This document shows, one piece after another, positions 52,313-60,871 of a stretch of DNA of 64,000 nt. A program made the position numbers and the translations under genes. The DNA lies in contig VGZI01000009.1 in the NCBI GenBank assembly GCA_016872605.1, forward strand, positions 1 through 64,000, in the 5' to 3' direction. The first letter of the stretch is position 1, and the number at the start of each line of letters is the position of its first letter. Under the pieces are notes generated by a model that saw nothing but the letters and a program-made list of their open reading frames with translations, searched no databases and was not told the origin of the DNA. This DNA comes from Planctomycetota bacterium (GTDB taxonomy: Bacteria; Planctomycetota; Planctomycetia; Gemmatales; Gemmataceae).

Positions 52313-53395
52313 ATGCCGGTATTCCCTCTCGAATACGAGCTACCGACCGAGCTGATCGCGCAGGAGCCGTGCGACCCGCGCGATCATGCTCGGCTGCTAG
52401 TGGCGCGGCGTAGCGACCGGTCGCTGGAGCATCGGCGATTTTTCGACCTACCGGCGCTGCTCGGGCCGGGCGATCTCCTGGTGCTGAATGACACGCGCGT
52501 TGTACCGGCCCGGCTGCTCGGAAAGCGAGCGCGAACCGGTGGGAAGTGGGAAGGACTTTTCTTGCGCGAGACAGGTGATAGCGCATGGGAACTTCTTTGC
52601 CAGACGCGCGGGCGCGTGCATGCCGGCGAGATGATCGACATCGAACCGGGGCCGTTGCGGCTGAAACTCATTGAGCGATTGCCTGATGGCCGATGGCTTG
52701 CGAAACCGCTGATGCCCGACGGTAGGCCTCACGCTCCGCGTGAGGACCCCAACACGGCCAGCGTGATGACTACGGTGGAGTTGCTGCAGCGATTTGGACA
52801 TGTGCCGTTGCCGCCGTACATTCGCAAGGGGATCGAGCGACCGGAGGACCGCGAGCGTTATCAAACGATCTACGCGAAATCGGCCGGCGCCGTCGCGGCG
52901 CCGACGGCGGGTCTGCATTTCACGGAGCGTGTCTTCGCCGGCCTGGCGGAGCGCGGCATCGGGTGGACCACGGTGACGCTGCACGTCGGTCTGGCGACGT
53001 TTCAACCGATTCAGGTCGACGACTACGCACAGCATCGTATGCACTCGGAGTGGGGGCAGATCACGCACGCCGCCGTTGATGCCATCGCCGATTGTAAAGC
53101 GCGCGGCGGCCGGGTGGTCGCCGTCGGCACTACCGCGGTGCGCGTGCTTGAAACGGCAGCGCGCGACGTGTCGCTGCAAGCGTGGGCCGGCGAGACGGAC
53201 TTGTTCATTCATCCGCCCTATGATTTCAAGGTCGTCGACGCGTTGCTGACGAATTTTCATCTGCCGCGCACGACATTGCTCTTGCTTGTGTCGGCATTCG
53301 CCGAGGTCGATCTCCTGCAACGCGCCTACGCATCGGCGATTGCCGATCGCTATCGATTCTACAGCTATGGCGACACGATGCTCGTGTTGCCGTGA
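52313..53395 (+). CDS. queA: tRNA preQ1(34) S-adenosylmethionine ribosyltransferase-isomerase
   Basis: QueA transfers the ribosyl part of SAM onto preQ1 in tRNA to form epoxyqueuosine. The ATG at 52313 gives the normal start MPVFPLEYELPTELIAQEPC; upstream track sequence is repeat-derived. Signature blocks are HRRFFDLPALLGPGDLLVLNDTRVVPARL, GHVPLPPYI, YQTIYAKSAGAVAAPTAGLHFT, VTLHVGLATFQPI, and NFHLPRTTLLLLVSAF. The length of 360 is normal. Confidence 0.97.
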   Translation: MPVFPLEYELPTELIAQEPCDPRDHARLLVARRSDRSLEHRRFFDLPALLGPGDLLVLNDTRVVPARLLGKRARTGGKWEGLFLRETGDSAWELLCQTRGRVHAGEMIDIEPGPLRLKLIERLPDGRWLAKPLMPDGRPHAPREDPNTASVMTTVELLQRFGHVPLPPYIRKGIERPEDRERYQTIYAKSAGAVAAPTAGLHFTERVFAGLAERGIGWTTVTLHVGLATFQPIQVDDYAQHRMHSEWGQITHAAVDAIADCKARGGRVVAVGTTAVRVLETAARDVSLQAWAGETDLFIHPPYDFKVVDALLTNFHLPRTTLLLLVSAFAEVDLLQRAYASAIADRYRFYSYGDTMLVLP

Positions 53396-53406
53396 GGGCG
53401 CCTGAG

Positions 53407-53745
53407 ATGACACTCGATCCCTTGCCGACTTATTCCGTGCATGTAAATCGCCTCGATCCGACGTTGGCGGAAGTGCATATCGAGTTTGCGAACCTGCCTA
53501 CCGACGTCGAGGTCCGTGGCAGAGTCATGGGCCCGCGTTGTCCCGGCGTGACCACGATCGAGGTGGCGTATCCGCTGCAAATGTTGGCACACCCAGTGTA
53601 TCGCGTGCTGATCCCGGAGCCCGCGCTCTGGAGCGCGGACCGGCCGCTCGTTTACGATGGGCCGGTTGAGTTTCTCTACGATGGGAAACCGGTCGGCAAA
53701 GTTCGAGTGGCGTTCGGCATTAAACAGCCCGATACTCTGGCCTGA
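53407..53745 (+). CDS. Small hypothetical beta-sandwich protein
   Basis: The 112-residue product begins 11 nt after the queA stop and is probably cotranscribed. It is beta-rich with no membrane segment or cysteine cluster. IPEPALWSADRPLVYDGPVEF resembles the strand pair W-S-P-D-x-P of glycoside hydrolase family 2 sandwich domains, so it may be a stand-alone immunoglobulin-like fold. No catalytic residues are apparent. Confidence 0.65.
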   Translation: MTLDPLPTYSVHVNRLDPTLAEVHIEFANLPTDVEVRGRVMGPRCPGVTTIEVAYPLQMLAHPVYRVLIPEPALWSADRPLVYDGPVEFLYDGKPVGKVRVAFGIKQPDTLA

Positions 53746-53874
53746 CCTCCGTTGTTCAATCGCCGATTCAAGGTAATGATTCTCGCATAACCAATCAGCT
53801 TCTCAAATCGAGAAAAAATCGCGTCGCGCAAGGCCTCGAATGGTCGGGGGACTCGATGTCCCGTTGCCGATCTT

Positions 53875-54516
53875 GTGATCAACGGCGGCGTGCACATTCC
53901 CGCCACCGTCAATGATCACGATTCGTTCCGCCTATGGGCACATTCCGACCGGTTCCCAGAGCGAGGTCAGTTCTTCTTCCTCAACGGGAAATTCTGGGTG
54001 GACTTGAGCATGGAGACGTTGATTCACAATCAAATCAAAAGCGTCATCTCCATCGTCGTTGGGTCAATCGTTTTGAACGAAGGCCTCGGAACCTACCTGG
54101 CTGATCGCATGATGTTGACTCACGTGGCGGCACGCCTCTCGTGCGAACCCGGCGCCATGTTCGTCTCGAACGCTTCGCTCGCAGACGGGTTAGTCACGCT
54201 GGCGAAAGGCGATTAATCGCTCGAAGTGATTGGCACGCCGGACATGACGCTTGAAGTTGTCAGCAAGTCTTCCGTGCTGAAGGACACTGTTAATTTGTAG
54301 GACCTCTACGCTAAAGCAGGCATTTCCGAATACTGGCTGGCCGATTCCACGATCGAAACGCCCGAACTTGTCATCATGCGTCTGGTAAACGGCAAATACG
54401 TCGCCGCGCGTCGGGACGACGGGTGGGTCAAGTCCCACGTGTTTGGCCGATCGTTCCGCCTGACGTGCCGCAAGGACGTGAAGGACGTTTCGCAGTTCAA
54501 TCTGGAAACGAAGTAG
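53875..54516 (+). pseudogene. Uma2-family (DUF820) endonuclease-like pseudogene
   Basis: One reading frame carries a Uma2-like protein through two stop codons: TAA at 54214-54216 (between LVTLAKGD and SLEVIGTPD) and TAG at 54298-54300 (between KDTVNL and DLYAKAGISEYWLAD). Family landmarks RGQFFFLNGKFWVDLSMETL, PDMTLEVVS and GISEYWLAD are still readable, ending at VSQFNLETK-stop. The N-terminus is missing. The preserved frame suggests recent inactivation. Confidence 0.82.
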
Positions 54517-54571
54517 TCGCTTTTTTCGTATTGCGTTTGCGCAGCGTCATGCGAGCGCGGAACAAGGACGG

Positions 54572-55711
54572 CTACAACTTGATCTCTGCCAGGGCATTCG
54601 CCAACGTGTCGATATCGTCCGTCGTGCTGAACGGTCCCGGGCTGACGCGGACGGCGCCGTCGGGGAAGGTGCCGAGGGCCCGATGGATGTAGGGAGCGCA
54701 ATGCAGGCCGGGGCGAATAGCGATGTCGAACGCCTGATCGAGGATGCCGCCGATCTCCGCGGCGGGCAAGGCTTCACTGCGAAAACTCAGCGTTCCGACG
54801 CGCCGGCTCATATCGCGATGGCCGAACACCTCGTAGCCGCCGATCTCGTCGAGTCGTTTCCAGAGGCGTTCGAGTAACTCGACTTCGTGGCGATGAATCG
54901 TCGCCAATCCCTGCTCCTGCACATATTTGATGCCGGCCGACAGGCCGGCCACGCCGAGCACATTGGGCGTGCCGCCTTCGAGGAAGTAGGGGTAGTCGCG
55001 CGGTTGCGTTTCGCTGGAGGAATCGCCGCCCGTGCCGCCTTCGCGCCAGGCGCCGACGATGGCGCCGGGACCGACATACAGGGCGCCTGTGCCGGTCGGG
55101 CCGAAGAGCGACTTGTGCCCTGGTAACGCGAGCAGGTCGATGCACATCGCTTGAATGTCGATCGGCATGACGCCGGCGGTCTGGGCGGCATCGACCAAGA
55201 AAAGAACCTCGGCTGCGCGCGCGATCTTGCCGATAGAATCGATCGGCTGCACCGTGCCCAGCACGTTGGACCCGTGTGTCATGGCGATGAGCCGGGTCTT
55301 CGGCGTGATCGCCTTCTTGATCGCAATGGGATCGACCGTTCCACCTTGGTCAGCGGCAATGCGCGTTAGCGTGATTTTGCCGGCCAGTTCCATCGCCCGC
55401 AGCGGCCGGCTGACGCTGTTGTGCTCCAGGTCGGTGGTGATGACGTGGTCGCCTTCCTTCAAGACTCCCTTGAAGGCCATGTTGAGTGCGTCGGTGCAGT
55501 TGAGCGTGAAGATGAACCGCTCCGGCCCCTCGCCGTGCAGGAACTGGTTGAGCAGATGCCGGCAGTCATCGAGCGCCCGCTCGGCGGCGAGCGCCATCTT
55601 GTGCCCGGCCCGGCCCGGATTGGCCAGGTCGTGGCGAGCGAAGTAGTCCAATGCTCGATAAACCGCCTCCGGCTTCGGAAAGCTCGTGGCGGCGTTGTCT
55701 AGGTAGATCAT
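54572..55711 (-). CDS. Cysteine desulfurase-family PLP enzyme
   Basis: The ATG at 55711 gives the standard start MIYLDNAATSFPKPEAVYRAL. The 379-residue class V aminotransferase has the PLP lysine in LPGHKSLFGPTGTGALYVG (near residue 200), the SNVLGTVQPI and LVDAAQTAGVMPID cofactor blocks, and the persulfide cysteine in RPGLHCAPYIHRALGT (near residue 346). It would mobilise sulfur from cysteine. A supply of sulfur to the MoaD-like carrier 3-5 kb away is possible but only inferred. Confidence 0.9.
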   Translation of the reverse strand: MIYLDNAATSFPKPEAVYRALDYFARHDLANPGRAGHKMALAAERALDDCRHLLNQFLHGEGPERFIFTLNCTDALNMAFKGVLKEGDHVITTDLEHNSVSRPLRAMELAGKITLTRIAADQGGTVDPIAIKKAITPKTRLIAMTHGSNVLGTVQPIDSIGKIARAAEVLFLVDAAQTAGVMPIDIQAMCIDLLALPGHKSLFGPTGTGALYVGPGAIVGAWREGGTGGDSSSETQPRDYPYFLEGGTPNVLGVAGLSAGIKYVQEQGLATIHRHEVELLERLWKRLDEIGGYEVFGHRDMSRRVGTLSFRSEALPAAEIGGILDQAFDIAIRPGLHCAPYIHRALGTFPDGAVRVSPGPFSTTDDIDTLANALAEIKL

Positions 55712-55751
55712 GGATTGGCAAGGAGTTCGTCGGCTGGGATTTCGGCGATCA

Positions 55752-56085
55752 TTACGCGATCCGCTCCTTCGCGAGCAGCGCCGCCACATGCGGCACCAAC
55801 TCGGTCGGCACGGCCAGCATTGTGATGTTCTCTGCTCTCAGCGCAGCTTCGATTTCAGCGTATTGGTCCTCTTCGGTTTGATTCTCATAGTGGTCGATGA
55901 CGTCGCGGATACGTTTTTCAGTCCAACCTGAGAGGAAGCGACTCGCCGCAGTTTGGCCGAGCCACGAACGCCAGGCAAGTCATCCCCAGGGTGTCGCAGT
56001 ACCTCCTCGACCTCGTGTTCGGTACCGCCATGATCGTAAATGGCGGCAACCCGGTCTCAGGATCGCGATGGTACCGAATCTCCAT
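55752..56085 (-). pseudogene. Decayed toxin-antitoxin-like gene pair (DUF4258-like plus small partner)
   Basis: Reading from 56085, MEIRYHRDPETGLP shifts frame to YDHGGTEHEVEEVLRHPGDDLPGVRGS, then again to GQTAASRFL, and runs into TEKRIRDVIDHYENQTEEDQ...ITMLAVPTELVPHVAALLAKERIA. The first part recalls planctomycete DUF4258-like toxins and the second the small partner usually encoded beside them (ERV...VIxHYExQTEEE). Frameshifts and a deletion have fused them. Family names are from memory. Confidence 0.6.
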
Positions 56086-56168
56086 TCAAGGCCACACTCA
56101 TTGTACGCCATCAGTAACCCAGCTTGGGAGCGCTGGTCGCGGCGTAGGCGAGGAATCACTCCGTGCTT

Positions 56169-56795
56169 TCATTTTTCCGCTTCGGCGGGAAACAGCTTGC
56201 TCACCTCGATGTGCCCCAGCGTTTTGCCAGTGAGAATGACGGGGACCTTCGTATCCAGTCCGTAGTCGAGCCGTTTGCGATATTCGGGCGCTGCGCCGCC
56301 TTTTGGATCGGTGTAGACTTCGACGATCTTCTCCGCGACGTTCACAATCCAGTACCACGGAATGCGGCCGCCGGCGTAGATCGGCGCCCTGTCCCGGCGA
56401 TCGTCGAGCAGCGTGCTGTCGGCGACTTCGACGAGCATGTCGACGTCTTTTGCTCCTGGGTGCTGCTTCGCATATCGGCTCGCCGGCGCAAAAACTACGG
56501 CGATGTCCGGCTCGGGCTGACTGTGGGCCCCTGCGACGATTGCCATCTGTATCCGAAGGTACCACTCCGGCATGACGAGTGGGCTGAGCTCGTGCTGAGC
56601 CAAGGTCAATGATGTGTCATGCGCCGGGTTGCGAGCCATCTTGTTGACCACCTTTCCGTCGAGCAACTCAATCCGGGCGCCGGGCGCGATGATTCCCTGG
56701 GCGATCATCTTCTGGTACTGGACGACCGTGAAGCGAAAGTCCGGATCAAAGCCCTTCTTCGGCTTTCGCGGCGGCTTCTGGAGGAGGGTGGTCAT
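56169..56795 (-). CDS. Uma2-family putative endonuclease, intact
   Basis: The 208-residue protein has the Uma2 (DUF820) PD-(D/E)xK-like layout: GARIELLDGKVVNKMARNPAH near residue 40, PEPDIAVV (near 95, the PD motif), DMLVEVADSTLLDDRRDRAPIYAGGRIPWYWIVNVAEKIVEVY (near 120-160). These proteins are strongly expanded in planctomycetes and cyanobacteria. Activity and target are unknown. The decayed copy at 53875 shows turnover of the family nearby. Confidence 0.88.
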   Translation of the reverse strand: MTTLLQKPPRKPKKGFDPDFRFTVVQYQKMIAQGIIAPGARIELLDGKVVNKMARNPAHDTSLTLAQHELSPLVMPEWYLRIQMAIVAGAHSQPEPDIAVVFAPASRYAKQHPGAKDVDMLVEVADSTLLDDRRDRAPIYAGGRIPWYWIVNVAEKIVEVYTDPKGGAAPEYRKRLDYGLDTKVPVILTGKTLGHIEVSKLFPAEAEK

Positions 56796-56845
56796 GGGTA
56801 ATACTCACTAATCTAGAGGCGCCGCGCGGGCGCTAAACGAAGACA

Positions 56846-57889
56846 TCAATGCCCAATGTACTTAGCATACAGCACGCGGGCTTTGTCGATGTCGTTGGTC
56901 CCCTTGATGATCGCTCGGCCATCGGGGAACACGGTGAACTCGTGGCCCTCGGCGGTGAACTTGAGCATGAAGCGGTTGAAGCTGACCTCGCCGCCCATTT
57001 GCTTCAGATGGCTGGCCATTTCCTCGAAGTTGAGCTTGGCGGCACAGCGATGGGATATCTGCACGGCGTTGCGGCCACAAAGGCTAGTGGTTTGCGAGCC
57101 CATTTCGCCTTCAAGCCATTCGAACTTCTTGCGCTGGCAGCAGGGACAATCGACCTTGCCCAGGAGCGGCGCGATCTTGATGCGGCGGGTGATGTTCTCC
57201 CACACGTCGATGTAGACTAACTCGCGGTTGATCGTCTCGGGCTGGCCGGTCAAGAGCTTCAAGCACTCGGCGACTTGAAAGCTGGCGATGATGCTGACGA
57301 TCGGCGCTAGCACGCCGGCGGTTTCGCAGGTGCCTGCCTCGCCCGGGGCCGGCGCCGCCTCGAAGACGCAGCGCAGGCACGGAGTTTGGCCGGGGATGAT
57401 CGTCATCGTCTGCCCGTGTCCGCCGATCGAGCCCCCGTAAACCCACGGCTTGCCGAGCTTGACCGAGACATCGTTGATGAGATAGCGAATCTCGAAGTTG
57501 TCGGTCCCGTCAAGAATGACGTCAGCGTCTTTCGAGAGTTCCAGGATGTTTGTGCGATCGATGTCGGTGACGACCGGCTCGACGGTGACGCTCGAATTGA
57601 CGACGCGGAGCTTGCGTGCCGCCGCCTCGGCCTTGGGGAGGTTTGCAGCGATGTCGGCTTCATCGAACAGGACCTGGCGCTGCAGATTGTGCGATTCGAT
57701 GAAATCGCGATCGACAATGCGCACGAAGCCGATGCCGGCGCGGACCAGGGCGTTGGCCATCACCGTGCCAAGGGCGCCGCATCCGCACAGGGTCACGCGG
57801 CTGGCGAGCAGCTTGCGCTGGCCTTTTTCCATAATGCCGCCGAATCGCATTTGACGGCTATAACGTTCGAGAGTGGGATCTTGGCTCAT
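56846..57889 (-). CDS. ThiF/MoeB-family E1-like adenylyltransferase
   Basis: The protein would adenylate the C-terminal Gly-Gly of a sulfur carrier. The 347-residue sequence has MRFGGIMEKGQRKLLASRV, the ATP-binding Rossmann motif GCGALGTVMANALVRAG (residues about 35-51), RDFIESHNLQRQVLF and DGTDNFEIRYLINDV. The zinc cysteines are CLRC and CPCC. The C-terminal 90 residues are an extension, not a rhodanese domain. It is the last gene of the SAM-riboswitch cluster; the partner carrier is probably the MoaD-like protein at 59096. Confidence 0.92.
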   Translation of the reverse strand: MSQDPTLERYSRQMRFGGIMEKGQRKLLASRVTLCGCGALGTVMANALVRAGIGFVRIVDRDFIESHNLQRQVLFDEADIAANLPKAEAAARKLRVVNSSVTVEPVVTDIDRTNILELSKDADVILDGTDNFEIRYLINDVSVKLGKPWVYGGSIGGHGQTMTIIPGQTPCLRCVFEAAPAPGEAGTCETAGVLAPIVSIIASFQVAECLKLLTGQPETINRELVYIDVWENITRRIKIAPLLGKVDCPCCQRKKFEWLEGEMGSQTTSLCGRNAVQISHRCAAKLNFEEMASHLKQMGGEVSFNRFMLKFTAEGHEFTVFPDGRAIIKGTNDIDKARVLYAKYIGH

Positions 57890-57925
57890 TGCTCACGACC
57901 TTGGGATGATCTTGGCGTTCATGGA

Positions 57926-58708
57926 TCAAACGGTGTCCGCGGGCACCAGCCGGCGCGGAATATGGGCGGTAAACGTCCGTGTGTTGCCTGGCCAGCGAAA
58001 TGGCGCCAGCAGTTTTCGCGGATTGGCGAGTTCCCAGTGCCAGGCATATTCTCTTAGCGTGTACTTGTGCCTTTGCAGGTGTGGCGGCAGATCTCTCCAC
58101 CGGCAGATCCGGACCACGTCAGCGATCCCAATCACGGCGCCTCCGCCACGATTGGCTTCTTCGTTCCATCCTTGGGCGTAATATCGGCGCTGCTCGTCGT
58201 TCAGGCCTAACCAAATGCTCATGCTGGAACTGACGTGGATTCCAAGGGGTACTTTTTTCCCGGCGTTGAGAAGGTCCTGTGCGCGAGTCCAGGCCCAGTT
58301 ACGATTCTCAATTTGCTTCTTGCCATCGAGTATGAAGTCGGCCCAGGGTTGTTGGATCGACAGACACGTCAGTTCCAATGGTTCCGCGGAAAGCCGATAC
58401 GCATAGGGATCAAGTCGCTCCAGCACAACGCAATCACCTGGCGCCAGATGGTTGTCGGCGAAGAATCGGCGGACCCAGCCGCGTTTCCTGAATATCTTCT
58501 TGTTGCCCACAACATCAGTGTTCACTTGTCCGATGCCGAAATCAATTTGCACGGTCTTGGGCGCCGCTGCGGCCTTGTTCCGGCCACCCACCACATCGGA
58601 CGGAAAAAAATCCATGCACTCAGCAAGGTAAATGTGGCCGTGGTCAAGGTTCGCCTGCTTGATCGTTATGAAACGACGGAGTGCAGCCATGGTTGCGCCT
58701 TTGGCCAT
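57926..58708 (-). CDS. B3-like DNA-binding domain fused to ASCH (PUA-like) domain
   Basis: Residues about 10-105 of 260 read like a B3/EcoRII-N pseudobarrel: FITIKQANLDHGHIYL, FFPSDVVGG, and the typical end RGWVRRFFADNHLAPGDCVV. Residues about 113-250 form an ASCH domain: LSIQQPWADFILDGKKQIENRNW and GGGAVIGIADVVRI. B3 domains bind DNA and ASCH domains are linked to RNA or modified bases. The start codon overlaps the previous stop (TAATG), so translation is coupled. Its place in a sulfur-carrier operon is unexplained. Confidence 0.75.
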   Translation of the reverse strand: MAKGATMAALRRFITIKQANLDHGHIYLAECMDFFPSDVVGGRNKAAAAPKTVQIDFGIGQVNTDVVGNKKIFRKRGWVRRFFADNHLAPGDCVVLERLDPYAYRLSAEPLELTCLSIQQPWADFILDGKKQIENRNWAWTRAQDLLNAGKKVPLGIHVSSSMSIWLGLNDEQRRYYAQGWNEEANRGGGAVIGIADVVRICRWRDLPPHLQRHKYTLREYAWHWELANPRKLLAPFRWPGNTRTFTAHIPRRLVPADTV

Positions 58709-59094
58709 TAGGCCCCCGTGCTCACGCCGAATTCCTTGAGAAAGTCCTGCAGGAACTGCATTTCTTCCTTCGGCCAGCCTTCTTGCTTGGCGAATGCCAA
58801 GAGAGCATCCATGTCTTCACGAATGCGCTTGAGGTCGGAGCCATGCAGACGCTGCAAGTACGTGGCCATGTAATTGAGCGCTTCGCTGGCGGCAGGATCG
58901 TTGACCACTTCGGCGTCGGAGCCGTCGAAGAACACGACCGCATGCAGTGTCGCAAGCAGAAGCGGATGGATACCGAGTTCTTCCGGGATGAGCGGAAAGA
59001 CGGCGGCGCCATCGGGGACATCGCCGCATGATCCCGCAGGTTCGCTGCGCTCACCTGCGGGATTCGGGGTGAGAGGGTTGCGCTGATCCGCCAT
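58708..59094 (-). CDS. Hypothetical protein, 128 residues, in the sulfur-carrier cluster
   Basis: The first 25 residues are Pro/Gly/Ser-rich. The rest is helical and acidic (FPLIPEELGIHPLLLATLHAVVFF, LNYMATYLQRLHGSDLKRI, MQFLQDFLKEFGV). There is no cysteine motif or membrane segment. It starts 1 nt after the MoaD-like stop and its stop overlaps the next start, so it is firmly part of the operon. I do not recognise the family. It is not a JAMM metalloprotease, since no HxH motif is present. Confidence 0.8.
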   Translation of the reverse strand: MADQRNPLTPNPAGERSEPAGSCGDVPDGAAVFPLIPEELGIHPLLLATLHAVVFFDGSDAEVVNDPAASEALNYMATYLQRLHGSDLKRIREDMDALLAFAKQEGWPKEEMQFLQDFLKEFGVSTGA

Positions 59095-59095
59095 G

Positions 59096-59368
59096 TCAGC
59101 CTCCAGCCACGGCGGGAATGATGCTCAACACATCGCCGTCCTTGGTCGCGCTCTCGAGGTGGTTGAGATAGCGGATGTCTTCGTCGTTGAGATAAATGTT
59201 GACGAACCGGCGCACCTGGCCGTTGTCGAAGATGCGGCCGACGATGTTTGGGAATTTTTGCCCCAGTGCATCGAGCACTTCTTTCACGTTCGCGCCGGCG
59301 AGGTCGACGGATGCTTGCCCGTCGGCGTGTTGCCGCATCGCTTGGGGTATGTGGACTTTGATTGGCAT
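59096..59368 (-). CDS. MoaD/ThiS-family sulfur carrier protein
   Basis: The 90-residue beta-grasp protein ends in the diagnostic Gly-Gly (ATKDGDVLSIIPAVAGG), the site that becomes a thiocarboxylate after adenylation. MPIKVHIPQAMRQH, VKEVLDALGQKFPNI, RRFVNIYLNDEDIRYL are typical strands and helix of the MoaD/CysO branch rather than ThiS proper. It follows the threonine-synthase-like gene across an inverted repeat and is coupled to the next gene (stop and start one nt apart). Confidence 0.93.
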   Translation of the reverse strand: MPIKVHIPQAMRQHADGQASVDLAGANVKEVLDALGQKFPNIVGRIFDNGQVRRFVNIYLNDEDIRYLNHLESATKDGDVLSIIPAVAGG

Positions 59369-59381
59369 GATAATCCTTCAA

Positions 59382-59465
59382 GAAGCCCAGGGGTGAGGTA
59401 CTCCGAACCCCTGGGTTCGCGCGGAGGTAAGTCCAGGGGTTCGGAGTACCTCATCCCTGGGCTTC
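59382..59465. repeat. 33-bp inverted repeat between thrC-like and moaD-like genes
   Basis: The arm at 59382-59414 (GAAGCCCAGGGGTGAGGTAC...) pairs with 59433-59465 with one mismatch, leaving an 18-nt loop. As RNA it would form a very stable stem inside the operon transcript. Confidence 0.92.
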
Positions 59466-59473
59466 ACCAAAAA

Positions 59474-60730
59474 TTACACCAGCACCGGCTCGGGCTGGCC
59501 TTCCAACACCGCCGCGAAATCGTCGATGTTGGGACGAATGATGATCGGCTTCTCGACCGCGTTGGCGACGGCGTCCTGCGTCTTCAGGCCGTTGCCCGTG
59601 ATGCAGATGACGATTTCTTCGTCGCGTGGGATGCGGCCCTGGTCGATGAGCTTCTTCGTGACAGCCAGCGTGACGCCGCCGGCGGTCTCGGCGAAAATGC
59701 CTTCGGTCTGGGCCAACAGCAGCATGGCGTCGGTGATCTCCGGATCGCTGACGTCCTCGCCGAAGCCGCCCGTTTCGCGCATGACCTTGATCGCGAAGTA
59801 GCCGTCGGCCGGGTCGCCGATGGCCAGCGATTTCGCAATCGTGTTCGGCTTACGGACGGGGCGATGCGAATCCTGTCCCGCCTTGAGTCCGCTGGTGATC
59901 GGATTACAGCCCGTGGCCTGAGCGCCGTAGATCTTGGTCCTGGGCTCGCGATCGAGCAGGCCGACCTTGTACATCTCGTGGAACGCCTTGTGAATCTTGC
60001 CGATCAAGCTACCGCCCGCCATTGGGCTGACAACATGTTGCGGCGTGCGCCAGCCGAGCTGTTCGGCGATCTCGTAGCCGAACGTCTTCGAGCCTTCTGC
60101 GTAGAACGGACGAAGGTTGACATTGACGAGACCCCAATTGTAGCGGTCGGCAACCTGGCTGCACAGGCGATTGACGTCGTCGTACGTGCCTTTGATACCG
60201 ATCAGCTTGGCGCCGTAGACCGTGGTGCCGATGATCTTGGCGGTTTCCAAGTCTTGCGGCACGAAGACGTAGGTGTTCAGCCCGGCCTGGGCGGCGTTGG
60301 CGGCGACGCTGTTGGCGAGGTTGCCCGTCGACGCACAGCCGACGGTAGTAAAACCGAATTCGCGGGCCTTGGATAACGCAACCGAGACAACGCGATCCTT
60401 GAACGACAGCGTCGGAAAATTGACTGCGTCGTTCTTGATCCACAACGTCTCGACGCCGAGTGCCTCGGCCAACCGGTGAGCGCGAACAAGGGGCGTGCCG
60501 CCAACGAGCGGACCGACGGTCGGTTCGCCGTCGATGGGCAAGAGTTCGCGATAGCGCCACATGTTGAAGGGGCGCATCTCGATCTTGCCGCGATTGATCA
60601 CTTCGCGGATGGCGTCGTAATCGTAGTCGACTTCGAGCGGGCCGAAATCGTCTTCGCAGTAATTGAGAGGTTGTTTGGGATAGGCCTTGCCACACATGCG
60701 ACACTTGAGGCCACGGACGAAATCGCTCAT
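59474..60730 (-). CDS. thrC: Threonine synthase-family PLP enzyme under SAM riboswitch control
   Basis: The ATG at 60730 has GGAGAG 4 nt upstream and gives 418 residues starting MSDFVRGLKCRMCGKAYPKQ, a small CxxC motif typical of the long threonine synthases. The PLP lysine is in LSFKDRVVSVALSKAREFG (near residue 105), with CASTGNLANSVAANAA and a C-terminal glycine loop (CITGNGLKTQD). The known reaction uses O-phosphohomoserine to give threonine. The SAM-I riboswitch and the downstream sulfur carrier suggest that a sulfur transfer to the same substrate, giving homocysteine, is also possible. Confidence 0.9.
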   Translation of the reverse strand: MSDFVRGLKCRMCGKAYPKQPLNYCEDDFGPLEVDYDYDAIREVINRGKIEMRPFNMWRYRELLPIDGEPTVGPLVGGTPLVRAHRLAEALGVETLWIKNDAVNFPTLSFKDRVVSVALSKAREFGFTTVGCASTGNLANSVAANAAQAGLNTYVFVPQDLETAKIIGTTVYGAKLIGIKGTYDDVNRLCSQVADRYNWGLVNVNLRPFYAEGSKTFGYEIAEQLGWRTPQHVVSPMAGGSLIGKIHKAFHEMYKVGLLDREPRTKIYGAQATGCNPITSGLKAGQDSHRPVRKPNTIAKSLAIGDPADGYFAIKVMRETGGFGEDVSDPEITDAMLLLAQTEGIFAETAGGVTLAVTKKLIDQGRIPRDEEIVICITGNGLKTQDAVANAVEKPIIIRPNIDDFAAVLEGQPEPVLV

Positions 60731-60745
60731 AATCTCTCCGCCTAC

Positions 60746-60798
60746 GTAGGGTGCGCGAAACGCACCGCTCCGGAGAAGGTGCGTTTCACGCACCCTAC
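60746..60798. repeat. 21-bp inverted repeat in the thrC leader
   Basis: GTAGGGTGCGCGAAACGCAC plus C (60746-60766) pairs with 60778-60798 with one mismatch and an 11-nt loop. It lies between the riboswitch and the thrC ribosome site, 16 nt upstream of the start codon. Confidence 0.9.
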
Positions 60799-60871
60799 GC
60801 CAAAGCGGCGACACATATTGCAACCGGCGGGTATCTTTAGGGTTGGTAGAGAAAAATGCGTGCGGGGCACC

